This document shows, piece by piece, positions 50,075 through 57,734 of a DNA stretch of 64,000 nucleotides. Below the pieces are notes generated by a model. That model was not told the DNA's origin. It did not search any database and was given only the letters and a program-made list of their open reading frames with translations. Positions within the stretch are counted from its first letter, which is position 1, and each line of letters begins with the position of its first letter. Location of the stretch: the NCBI GenBank assembly GCA_964246985.1, contig CAXTSE010000011.1, forward strand, positions 50,161 to 114,160, in the 5' to 3' direction. The DNA comes from CAXTSE01 sp964246985 (lineage in GTDB: Bacteria > Actinomycetota > Actinomycetes > Actinomycetales > Microbacteriaceae). A program made the position numbers and the translations under genes.

Positions 50075-51127
50075 TCAGTGTGCGCCCACGCGGCCCGCGA
50101 TGGCAGAGCCGATCTCGCGCGTGGTGCGGGATGCGGTGCCTCGGTCGGCCAGATCCGCCGTCACCGCCGCCTCGACGCGCCGGGCCGCATCCGGCAGCCC
50201 GACATGGTCGAGCAGCAGGGCAGTCGACAGGATCGCCGCGGTGGGGTCGGCCTTCTGCTGACCCGCGATGTCGGGAGCCGAACCGTGCACCGGCTCGAAC
50301 ATCGACGGGAACGCGCCGTCGGGGTTGATGTTGCCCGAGGCCGCCAGTCCGATGCCGCCGCTGATCGCGCCGGCCAGATCGGTGAGGATGTCGCCGAAGA
50401 GGTTGTCCGTGACGATGACGTCGAACCTAGCAGGATCGGTCACGAGGAAGATGGTCGCGGCGTCGACGTGGAGGTAGTCCCAGACCACGTCAGGGTGATT
50501 GGCCGCCTCGGCCTGCACGACGCGCGACCAGAGCGCGCCGGCGTTCGTGAGCACGTTCGTCTTGTGCACGAGGGTCAGCTTGCGGCGCCGCTTCTCGGCC
50601 AGGTCGAAGGCGTAGCGCACGACGCGCTCGACGCCGAAGGCGGTGTTGACGCTGACCTCGTTGGCGATCTCGGCGGGAGTTCCGACGCGGATGCTGCCGC
50701 CGTTGCCGACGTACGGCCCCTCGGTGCCCTCCCGCACCACCACGAAGTCGACATCGCCGGGAGCGCTCAGCGGACTCGTCACACCCGGGAACAGCGTCGT
50801 GGGCCGCAGGTTGACGTAGTGGTCGAAGGCGAAGCGGAGCCTCAGCAGGAGGCCGCGCTCGATGATGCCGCCGGCGAGCTTCGGGTCGCGCGGATCGCCG
50901 CCGACCGCGCCCAGCATGATCGCGTCGTGACGGGCCAGCGATGCCAGATCGGCATCCGAGAGGATCGCGCCGGTCTCGAGGTAGTGCCGTGCACTGAAGG
51001 GATAGTCGGTGACGACGACCTCGGCCTCCCCGTCGACGGCGGCGCGCAGCACCTCGAGGGCCTCGGCGGTCACTTCGGGGCCGATCCCGTCTCCGGCGAT
51101 GACGGCGATGTCGAGGGTTCTGGTCAC
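50075..51127 (-). CDS. leuB: 3-isopropylmalate dehydrogenase
   Basis: Oxidative decarboxylation of 3-isopropylmalate in leucine synthesis, 350 residues. It shows AGDGIGPEV at the start, VREGTEGPYVGNGG, LVHKTNVL and the metal-binding DNLFGDILTD. GTG 51127 has a -10-like TAGGCT 6 bases upstream, which suggests a leaderless mRNA. It precedes ilvE; leuCD lie about 50 kb away on the same strand. Confidence 0.96.
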   Translation of the reverse strand: MTRTLDIAVIAGDGIGPEVTAEALEVLRAAVDGEAEVVVTDYPFSARHYLETGAILSDADLASLARHDAIMLGAVGGDPRDPKLAGGIIERGLLLRLRFAFDHYVNLRPTTLFPGVTSPLSAPGDVDFVVVREGTEGPYVGNGGSIRVGTPAEIANEVSVNTAFGVERVVRYAFDLAEKRRRKLTLVHKTNVLTNAGALWSRVVQAEAANHPDVVWDYLHVDAATIFLVTDPARFDVIVTDNLFGDILTDLAGAISGGIGLAASGNINPDGAFPSMFEPVHGSAPDIAGQQKADPTAAILSTALLLDHVGLPDAARRVEAAVTADLADRGTASRTTREIGSAIAGRVGAH

Positions 51128-51215
51128 GGTTTCAGCCTATCGGCGGCGCATACCGCAATCGCGCGGCCGACGCCACACCCTCGCGCAGATGCCTCGAACC
51201 CCTAGCCTCATGGCT

Positions 51216-51479
51216 ATGAGTATCGGACTTGGCATCTTTCTGTTCGTCGTCGGCGCGGTTCTGACGTTCGCCCTCAACATCACGCTCGACTGGATCAACC
51301 TCGATCTGGTCGGCTACCTGCTGATGGGCGCCGGCGTCGTGATCACGATCATCGGCATCGTGCTCCTCGCCCGCCGCCGCCAGTCGACCACCACGGCGCG
51401 GTCGGCTGTCGACCCCGTCAGCGGCGAGCGCGTCGAGCAGCGCTCGACCACCGTGCGCGGCGAGAACGACCCGATCTGA
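51216..51479 (+). CDS. small DUF6458-like membrane protein
   Basis: An 87-residue protein with two membrane helices (GLGIFLFVVGAVLTFAL and YLLMGAGVVITIIGIVLL) separated by LDWINLDLV, and a hydrophilic tail; the pattern is that of the actinobacterial DUF6458 family, function unknown. ATG 51216 is preferred to ATG 51210 because a -10-like TAGCCT lies 7 bases before it. Its stop codon sits in a terminator stem shared with the next, convergent gene. Confidence 0.8.
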   Translation: MSIGLGIFLFVVGAVLTFALNITLDWINLDLVGYLLMGAGVVITIIGIVLLARRRQSTTTARSAVDPVSGERVEQRSTTVRGENDPI

Positions 51480-51494
51480 CCCGACTCGGGTCAG
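51476..51494. terminator. bidirectional hairpin containing two stop codons
   Basis: CTGACCC (51476-51482) and GGGTCAG (51488-51494) form a 7-base stem with loop GACTC. The plus-strand stop TGA and the minus-strand stop each lie in one arm, so one hairpin ends both convergent genes. Confidence 0.6.
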
Positions 51495-51880
51495 TACAGC
51501 AGGCTGAAGATCGGGCCGGTGAGCAGCCCGAGCACCGTCGAGACGACGGTGTAGCCGCCGACCCCGATGGCGATGCCGGAGGCGAGCTGCGGCAGCCCAC
51601 GCCGTGACGCGGCGACCAGCCCCAGCACGAGGGCTGCGGCCCCGGCCAGCAGGCGCAGCACCGCGAACACGCTCAGCAGCCCGCCGATCGCACCCGTCGG
51701 CATCCCCATGTCGTAGGCGATGACCGGCAGGAAGCTGCCGAGGAGCTGCTGGACGATCCCGACGACCGCCGCGACGATCGCGAGGACGAAAGCGACGCGG
51801 CCGAGCGGATTTCCCGGCCCGCCAGCGGTCGGCCCCTGCGGGGCGTACGGGGCGGTTCCGGGGGGCGGAGGATTCGTCAT
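51491..51880 (-). CDS. small Pro-rich membrane protein (DUF4190-like)
   Basis: A 129-residue protein: a Pro/Gly-rich cytoplasmic start (NPPPPGTAPYAPQGP) then three to four membrane helices. The layout is that of DUF4190-type proteins of unknown function, common in actinobacteria. The ATG is 9 bases after the serA stop, so it may be co-transcribed with serA. Confidence 0.75.
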   Translation of the reverse strand: MTNPPPPGTAPYAPQGPTAGGPGNPLGRVAFVLAIVAAVVGIVQQLLGSFLPVIAYDMGMPTGAIGGLLSVFAVLRLLAGAAALVLGLVAASRRGLPQLASGIAIGVGGYTVVSTVLGLLTGPIFSLLY

Positions 51881-51889
51881 GTCGCCAGA

Positions 51890-53485
51890 CTAGCTGGCGA
51901 CGACGTCGATCTCGTGCAGCTCGTCGGCCTGGATCGCCTCGCGGACGCGCTCGAGCACCTCGTCGGGAACGGGCGAGTCGACCGTGAGGATGCTCAGCGC
52001 CTGTCCGCCCGCGCTGCGACGCGCGATCTGCATGCCGGCGATGTTGATCCCCGCGTCGCCGAACTCCTTGCCGTACACCGCGACGATGCCCGGACGATCG
52101 GCGTAGGCCATCACCACGTGATGGGCGGCGATCGGCACCTCGATGTCGTAGCCGTTCAGGCTGATGATCTTCTCGACCATCTTCGTGCCGGAGAGGGTTC
52201 CCGACACCTCCACCGTGGTGCCGTCGGCGAGCACGCCGCGGAGGGTGGTGGTGTTGCGGTAGTCCTTGCTCTCCTCGCTGACCGTGAGGCTCGACGTGAT
52301 GCCGCGCTGCTCGGCGAGCAGGGGCGCGTTGACGTACGAGACGTTCTCGGTGACCTGGTTCGTGAAGTAGCCCTTGAGCGCCGCGAGCCGGTAGACGCTG
52401 ACGTCGTAGGCCGCGAGCTCGCCGCGCACGTCGACCTCCAGATCGATGAGGGCCCCGTGTCCGGCAACGGCCGCCAGCACCTGCGCGAGCTTCTCGACGA
52501 GGGCGATGCCCGGCCGCACGAACGGGTCGATCGCGCCGCCGGCGACGTTCACCGCATCCGGCACCAGCTCGCCGCCGAGCGCCTGCCGCACCGAGCGGGC
52601 GACCGAGACGCCCGCCTTCTCCTGCGCCTCGTCGGTCGAGGCGCCGAGGTGCGGCGTCACGACGATGTTGGGTGCGCTCGTCAGGACGTCGTCGGTGGGC
52701 GGCTCGCTGGTGAAGACGTCGACCCCGGCTCCGGCGATCTCGCCCGAGCGCAGAGCCTCGCCGAGCGCGGCCTCGTCGATGAGCCCGCCGCGGGCGACAT
52801 TGACGACGTACGCGGTCTTCTTCATCGACTTCAGCTCGGCCGCGCCGATCATGCCCGTCGTCTCGGGCGTCTTCGGCATGTGGATCGTGACGAAGTCGCT
52901 CTCGGCGAGCAGCTCGCCGAGACTCGCCAGGCGCACGCCCAGCTGCTGCGCGCGGGTGGCCGTGATGTACGGGTCGTAGGCGACGATCTCGACGCCGAAT
53001 GCCTGCAGGCGGGCCGCGATGAGAGCGCCGATGCGCCCGAGCCCGATGATGCCGACCGTCTTCTCGTAGAGCTCGGTGCCGGTGTACTTCGAGCGCTTCC
53101 ACTCCCCCGCCGCGAGGCTGGCGTGCGCGGCCGGGATGTGGCGTGCGAGGCTCAGGATGTGGCCGATGGTCAGCTCTGCGGCGCTGATGATGTTGGACGT
53201 CGGGGCGTTGACCACCATGACGCCGGCCGCGGTGGCGGAGCCGATGTCGACGTTGTCGAGCCCGACGCCTGCACGCGCGACGACCTTCAGCTGGGGAGCT
53301 GCGGCGATGGCCTCGGCGTCGATCTGCGTGGCGGAGCGGATGAGCACGGCCGCCGCGTCGGACAGCGCCGAGAGAAGCGCGGCGCGATCGGTGCCGTCGA
53401 CGGAGCGGATGTCGAAGTCGGGCCCGAGGGCTTCGACGGTGGCGGGTGAGAGTTCTTCGGCGATCAGCACGATCGGCTTGGCCAC
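51890..53485 (-). CDS. serA: D-3-phosphoglycerate dehydrogenase
   Basis: First committed enzyme of serine synthesis, 531 residues: the long form with catalytic and NAD domains, an intervening ASB domain and a C-terminal ACT domain (DRPGIVAVYGKEFGDAGINI) for serine feedback. NAD loop VGIIGLGRIGALIA near residue 144; catalytic Arg, Glu and His in NVARGGLIDE and VTPHLGAST. GTG 53485 is the only credible start; the Shine-Dalgarno is weak. Confidence 0.95.
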   Translation of the reverse strand: MAKPIVLIAEELSPATVEALGPDFDIRSVDGTDRAALLSALSDAAAVLIRSATQIDAEAIAAAPQLKVVARAGVGLDNVDIGSATAAGVMVVNAPTSNIISAAELTIGHILSLARHIPAAHASLAAGEWKRSKYTGTELYEKTVGIIGLGRIGALIAARLQAFGVEIVAYDPYITATRAQQLGVRLASLGELLAESDFVTIHMPKTPETTGMIGAAELKSMKKTAYVVNVARGGLIDEAALGEALRSGEIAGAGVDVFTSEPPTDDVLTSAPNIVVTPHLGASTDEAQEKAGVSVARSVRQALGGELVPDAVNVAGGAIDPFVRPGIALVEKLAQVLAAVAGHGALIDLEVDVRGELAAYDVSVYRLAALKGYFTNQVTENVSYVNAPLLAEQRGITSSLTVSEESKDYRNTTTLRGVLADGTTVEVSGTLSGTKMVEKIISLNGYDIEVPIAAHHVVMAYADRPGIVAVYGKEFGDAGINIAGMQIARRSAGGQALSILTVDSPVPDEVLERVREAIQADELHEIDVVAS

Positions 53486-53546
53486 GAGGGAGGCTCTTTC
53501 GTCGGGGACAGGGCATCCCCAGAGTAGTGCGTGACACGATGGGCCC

Positions 53547-53945
53547 ATGACGGGCATCGAGGTCGCGGCCCTGGTGCTGCGCATCGTGCTCGCGGCGGTG
53601 TTCGCCGTCATGGGAGCGCTGCACTTCGTGCCGAGCGTGCGACGCGGCATGCGGGCCATGATCCCGCCGGCCCTCCGACGCGAGGGCTTCCCGTCGCCTG
53701 CGTTCCTTGTGGCGTTCACCGGGGTGTGCGAGCTGGCGGGAGCGGCGGGCCTGCTCGCGCCGTGGCCGGGTGTGCGGCTCGCGGCCGGTATCGCTCTGGC
53801 CGTGTTCCTCGTGGCCGTGTTCCCCGCCAACGCCTATGCAGCCGACCACCGCGACCGGTTCGGCGCGACGGCCGTGCCCTTCTGGCCCCGTCTGATCGCC
53901 CAGATCGTCCTGATCGCACTCGTGCTGGCGGCGGTGCTCGTCTAG
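53547..53945 (+). CDS. DoxX-family membrane protein
   Basis: A 132-residue four-helix membrane protein. The first helix and GALHFVPSVRRGMRAMIPP, then FTGVCELAGAAGLL, match DoxX-like proteins, which have been linked to redox functions at the membrane. Function here unknown. It is divergent from serA (61-base gap) and precedes the DUF2461 gene by 34 bases. Confidence 0.82.
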   Translation: MTGIEVAALVLRIVLAAVFAVMGALHFVPSVRRGMRAMIPPALRREGFPSPAFLVAFTGVCELAGAAGLLAPWPGVRLAAGIALAVFLVAVFPANAYAADHRDRFGATAVPFWPRLIAQIVLIALVLAAVLV

Positions 53946-53979
53946 TCGGATCGGCGAGCTGGAGACGAGAATCATCCGC

Positions 53980-54606
53980 ATGACCTTCACCGGCTTCCGC
54001 CCCGAGGCGGGGACCTTCTTCGAACAGCTCCGCGATGACAACACGAAGCCGTTCTTCGACGCCCACCGAGACGCGTATGTCGAGCTCGTCCGTCAGCCGA
54101 TGGAGGATCTCCTGGCGGCAGCCGAAGTGTCGTACGGGCCCGGGCGGGTGATGCGGCCGAACCGCGACGTGCGGTTCGCGGCCGACAAGGTTCCCTACCG
54201 CACCGACGCGAGCATGTGGGCGGGAACGGTCGGCGGCGTCTATCTCACCCTCTCGGCGGCCGGAGTGGAGGCCGGCGGCGGGCTCTACGATCCGACGCGC
54301 GATCAACTCGCCCGCGCCCGCGCCGCCATCGACACGAGCCCGCGCGCTGCGGCAGAGCTCTCAGAGATCATCGAGGGTCTGAGCGGGAAGGGATTCGAGC
54401 TCGCTGGGCCGTCGCTCACGACCGCGCCACGCGGATACCCCAAGGATCACCCACGCATCGACCTGCTCCGCCTGAAGCACTACGCGGCGATCCGCCGATC
54501 CGCGATCGACGTCGCGCCCGAGGTCGTCTTCGCGACCTGGAGAGACGTCGAGCCCCTCATCGAGTGGAACGCGACCCATGTCGGCGCTGCACTCTCCTGG
54601 CCCTAG
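53980..54606 (+). CDS. DUF2461 / TIGR02453 family protein
   Basis: A 208-residue cytoplasmic protein of unknown function. The family start FLxxLxxNNxKxWF is seen as FFEQLRDDNTKPFFDAHR, followed by RVMRPNRDVRFAADKVPYRT, GVYLTLSAAGVEAGGGLY and YPKDHPRIDLLRLKHY. The family is widespread and single-domain. Probably co-transcribed with the DoxX gene. Confidence 0.88.
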   Translation: MTFTGFRPEAGTFFEQLRDDNTKPFFDAHRDAYVELVRQPMEDLLAAAEVSYGPGRVMRPNRDVRFAADKVPYRTDASMWAGTVGGVYLTLSAAGVEAGGGLYDPTRDQLARARAAIDTSPRAAAELSEIIEGLSGKGFELAGPSLTTAPRGYPKDHPRIDLLRLKHYAAIRRSAIDVAPEVVFATWRDVEPLIEWNATHVGAALSWP

Positions 54607-54612
54607 GAGCAG

Positions 54613-54798
54613 TCAGCCGTCGCGGCGTGCATCGCGCACGAGACCAGCGACGAGCAGGATCGCGAGCACCACGGCGATGATGCACGCGCCGAGGATCGCC
54701 TCGATGCGGCCGGGAACCTCCCCGGACGTGCCATAGAGCACGAGCGCGAGGATCGCGACCGCCAGCGGCACCGTGTAGGCCAGTCGTCGAGCGGTCAC
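54613..54798 (-). CDS. small two-helix membrane protein
   Basis: A 61-residue protein with two hydrophobic helices (YTVPLAVAILALVLYG and AILGACIIAVVLAILLVAGL) and a basic tail. GTG 54798 lies 2 bases after the preceding stop, so it is the fourth gene of the mtlD operon. No family recognised. Confidence 0.6.
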   Translation of the reverse strand: MTARRLAYTVPLAVAILALVLYGTSGEVPGRIEAILGACIIAVVLAILLVAGLVRDARRDG

Positions 54799-54800
54799 GA

Positions 54801-55175
54801 TCAGTTCGCGAACGCAGGCTGCAGCGCGGCGACGAAGGCCGCGAGCGACAGCGCCACGGCGTTGGCGGCTCCGAGACCCGCCGCGAGGATGAGCGCCCGG
54901 TTCACCAGCGCCCGACCGCGGCCGACGAGGACCGCGGCGACGAAGAAGACCGGCGGGATCGCGACGCCGACGACGAGTGCCCACCACGGGGTCGCCGCCC
55001 CGATGCCGAACGTCTCGTAGATGCGCGGGAGGGCCACGAGGTTCGAGAGCGCCTGGAAGAGCCCGTAGGCGAACAGGAGCCCGAACACCGCGGCCACGAG
55101 CACCGAGGCGAGCGGACCCGGGGGTGCGAGCGCCTCCTCGAAGCGCTCCGGAATCCGATCCGTGTCGTCGGTCAT
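54801..55175 (-). CDS. hypothetical membrane protein
   Basis: A 124-residue protein with a hydrophilic N-terminus and three membrane helices (about residues 23-45, 62-85 and 93-115). No conserved motif that I recognise. ATG 55175 overlaps the stop of the upstream gene (ATGA), and the 61-residue gene follows after 2 bases, which suggests that the three small proteins act together. Confidence 0.7.
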   Translation of the reverse strand: MTDDTDRIPERFEEALAPPGPLASVLVAAVFGLLFAYGLFQALSNLVALPRIYETFGIGAATPWWALVVGVAIPPVFFVAAVLVGRGRALVNRALILAAGLGAANAVALSLAAFVAALQPAFAN

Positions 55176-55660
55176 GCTGCGCCTCCCGCCGTCGCGAGAA
55201 CCGCCAGGATCAGCGGCCACGGTACGAGCAGCCCGGCTCCGAGCGCGAACCAGCCCACGCGCGTCAGGGTGCTGCTGTCGCGCGTCAGGGTCAGCGTGGC
55301 GCCGAACCACAACGGCGCCGCGATGATCGCCGTGAACATGCCGAACTGGTCGAGCACCGCGAGCAGCAGCTCGGTCTGGTTCGATCCCGCGCGCTGCACC
55401 GAGAGGACCCAGCCGAGCGTGTCGACGAGGTAGACGAGGGCGAATACGGCAGTGAGAAGGGTGCGCACGGGACGTGCGGGCGGTACGGGCTCGTCGACGG
55501 CCTCGTCCCCGCCCACCCCGTCGGCGAGGTCGTCATCAGGGCCGCCCGCTGTCCCCGCGACGGCGAGGCGGGATCCGCCGAGCTGTCCGCGGTCGTCGTC
55601 CCCCTCCCAGCGAAGGGCCTCGTCGTCGTCGTCCCAGGCCTCGTCGACCGGCCGCGCCAC
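55172..55660 (-). CDS. hypothetical membrane protein with acidic N-terminus
   Basis: A 162-residue protein. The first 60 residues are strongly acidic and low-complexity (DEAWDDDDEALRWEGDDD), then three membrane helices follow. GTG 55660 comes directly after the mtlD stop with no gap, indicating translational coupling. I do not recognise the family. Confidence 0.7.
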   Translation of the reverse strand: MARPVDEAWDDDDEALRWEGDDDRGQLGGSRLAVAGTAGGPDDDLADGVGGDEAVDEPVPPARPVRTLLTAVFALVYLVDTLGWVLSVQRAGSNQTELLLAVLDQFGMFTAIIAAPLWFGATLTLTRDSSTLTRVGWFALGAGLLVPWPLILAVLATAGGAA

Positions 55661-56806
55661 TCAGCGATCCAGTCTCAGCTGGATGACCTCGACCACGTGC
55701 GGGAACAGCGGATGCGCGGGCTCAAGCCCCGTGATCGTCTCGGCGAGCGCCTCCGCCGACGCGCCGTCGGCGAGCATCGCCTGCAGCTCCACGCTCTCCG
55801 CGTCCTCCTCGACGTCGAAGCGCAGGGCGGCCCCCATCGCGTTCAGCAGGTCCCAGGCGGTCATCCCGCGCTCGACCAGCTCGGCGGCCGGGCCCACGAA
55901 TCGCTCGTGTCGGCTGAGCTTGCGGAGCGGTCCGCGGCCGACGCGCTCGCAGGTGTCGGGCAGGTCGGGGTTCGAGATGCGCTTCAGCGTCTTCTCGATG
56001 TAGGCCTGCTGCTCGTCCTCGCTGAACCCGTGCTTCGCGACGAGGAGCGCCTTCGTCTCGTCGAGCACGGCTCGGACCTCGGCCTGCAGCTCGGGGGTGG
56101 CGAGCGCCTCGCGGATCGACACCCAGCCGCGATCGTGCCCGTGGTAGGCGGCGGCGGCGTGTGCGGTGTTGACGGTGAAGAGCTTCCGCTCGATGAACGG
56201 CTCGAGGTCGTCGACCCAGGTGACCCCGGCGATCTCGGGCTCGGCGCCGCCGAACGGTGTGCGGTCGACGACCCACTCGAAGAACGACTCGATCGTGACG
56301 TCGAGGCCGCCGTCCTGCTCGGGCACGATGCGGTCGATGGCGCAGTTGGCGAAGACGACGCGATCGGCGGCGACCTGCTCGGACTCGACGTGCTTCCGCA
56401 CCTCGGTCGCGAGGATGTCGGTGCCGCCGATGGCGTTCTCGCAGGCGATCACCGTGAGCGGCCGGGCGTCTGCGGCGCGGGCGGCGAGGCCCTTCGCGAT
56501 GACGGGGGCGACGAAGGCGAGGATGCGGGCGCCCACCGCCGTCGTGACGACGTCGGCCGTCGCGATCGCGGCCACCACGTCCGCCTCGTCCGTGCGGCTG
56601 TTCAGAGCGGTGTAGCCGTCGACGATGTGGTCGCGAGCGCCGTCACCGATCTCGTGCACGAGGTAGCTGGGCTGGCGCTGGAGGGCGCCGATCAGGTCGT
56701 CGCTGACATCCGCGAACACGACCGCGTACCCGCTCTCGTGCAGGAACTGGGCGACGAAACCGCGGCCGATGTTGCCCGCGCCGAAATGGACGGCTGTCTT
56801 CTTCAC
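55661..56806 (-). CDS. mtlD: mannitol-1-phosphate 5-dehydrogenase
   Basis: NAD-dependent oxidation of mannitol 1-phosphate to fructose 6-phosphate, 381 residues (normal length). The NAD loop is AVHFGAGNIGRGFVAQFL at the start; NAIGGTDILA, the catalytic region KLFTVNTAHAAAAYHGH and ISNPDLPDTCERVGRGPLRK are typical of the long-chain polyol dehydrogenases. GTG 56806 is chosen by homology; longer starts lack support. No mannitol PTS gene is next to it; instead three small membrane protein genes follow. Confidence 0.93.
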   Translation of the reverse strand: MKKTAVHFGAGNIGRGFVAQFLHESGYAVVFADVSDDLIGALQRQPSYLVHEIGDGARDHIVDGYTALNSRTDEADVVAAIATADVVTTAVGARILAFVAPVIAKGLAARAADARPLTVIACENAIGGTDILATEVRKHVESEQVAADRVVFANCAIDRIVPEQDGGLDVTIESFFEWVVDRTPFGGAEPEIAGVTWVDDLEPFIERKLFTVNTAHAAAAYHGHDRGWVSIREALATPELQAEVRAVLDETKALLVAKHGFSEDEQQAYIEKTLKRISNPDLPDTCERVGRGPLRKLSRHERFVGPAAELVERGMTAWDLLNAMGAALRFDVEEDAESVELQAMLADGASAEALAETITGLEPAHPLFPHVVEVIQLRLDR

Positions 56807-56909
56807 CCTCGCATTCTGCCCGGTCCTGCTGTGCGGCACGTGGCGACTTTCCGCGCGCGGCACCGGCGCGCGTTACCGGGCCGACACATCGGTGTTGTTG
56901 ACTCATCAG

Positions 56910-57734
56910 ATGGATCTCATCGACGTGCGCGAGGTGCGGGTGGCGCGCACGCGCGACGATCTCGCTCTGGCGACCGGCGAGGTGCCGCTAGGCGGGGGCA
57001 CCTGGCTGTACTCCGAGCCGCAGCCGGGCACGACAGGACTGGTGGATCTGACCGCGCTCGGCTGGGAGCCGCTCGTCGTGAGCGCGGCGGGCCTCGAGAT
57101 CGCGGCGACGTGCACCGTCGCGGAGCTCTCGGCACTGGCCCCGGTGCCCGGATGGACGGCCCAGCCCCTCTTCGCCCTCTGCGCCGACGCGCTGCTCGCG
57201 TCGTGGAAGATCCAGCGCATCGCGACGGTCGGCGGCAACATCTGCACCGCGCTGCCCGCGGGGCCGATGACCTCGCTCGCCGCCGCCCTCGACGGGATCG
57301 CCGTCGTGTGGGGCGCGGACGACGAGGGGCGGCGCATCCCTGTCGCCGAGCTGGTGATCGCCCCGCAGACGACGGCGCTGCGTCCGGGTGAGGTGCTGCG
57401 CGCGATCGAGCTACCGGCCTCGACCCTCGCCTCCCGCGCGGGTATGCGCCGCGCGTCGCTCTCCCCGCTCGGTCGCTCGGCCGTCCTGGTGATCGCCCGC
57501 GTGGATGCCGACGGCGCCTTCGTCGTGACCGTCACCGCGGCGACGCCTCGGCCCCGCCGGTTCGCCTTCGCCGCCATCCCGACCGCCGCCGAGCTGTCGG
57601 CGGCCATCGACACCGGAGCCTCCGCGCCCGGCGACTGGTACGACGACCCGCACGGCTCTCCCGACTGGCGCCGCGCGTTGTCGCTGCGCTTCGCCGAGGA
57701 GCTTCGCCTGGAGCTCGCGGGAGGCACGGCGTGA
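56910..57734 (+). CDS. xanthine dehydrogenase family FAD-binding subunit
   Basis: Medium (FAD) subunit of a molybdenum hydroxylase, 274 residues, passing electrons from the Fe-S centres to NAD or another acceptor. FAD contacts fit VPLGGGTWLY near residue 27 and ATVGGNICTALPAGPM near residue 106; the C-terminal CO-dehydrogenase-flavoprotein domain is shorter than usual. ATG 56910 is used because the upstream reading overlaps divergent mtlD. It overlaps the next gene by GTGA. Confidence 0.9.
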   Translation: MDLIDVREVRVARTRDDLALATGEVPLGGGTWLYSEPQPGTTGLVDLTALGWEPLVVSAAGLEIAATCTVAELSALAPVPGWTAQPLFALCADALLASWKIQRIATVGGNICTALPAGPMTSLAAALDGIAVVWGADDEGRRIPVAELVIAPQTTALRPGEVLRAIELPASTLASRAGMRRASLSPLGRSAVLVIARVDADGAFVVTVTAATPRPRRFAFAAIPTAAELSAAIDTGASAPGDWYDDPHGSPDWRRALSLRFAEELRLELAGGTA

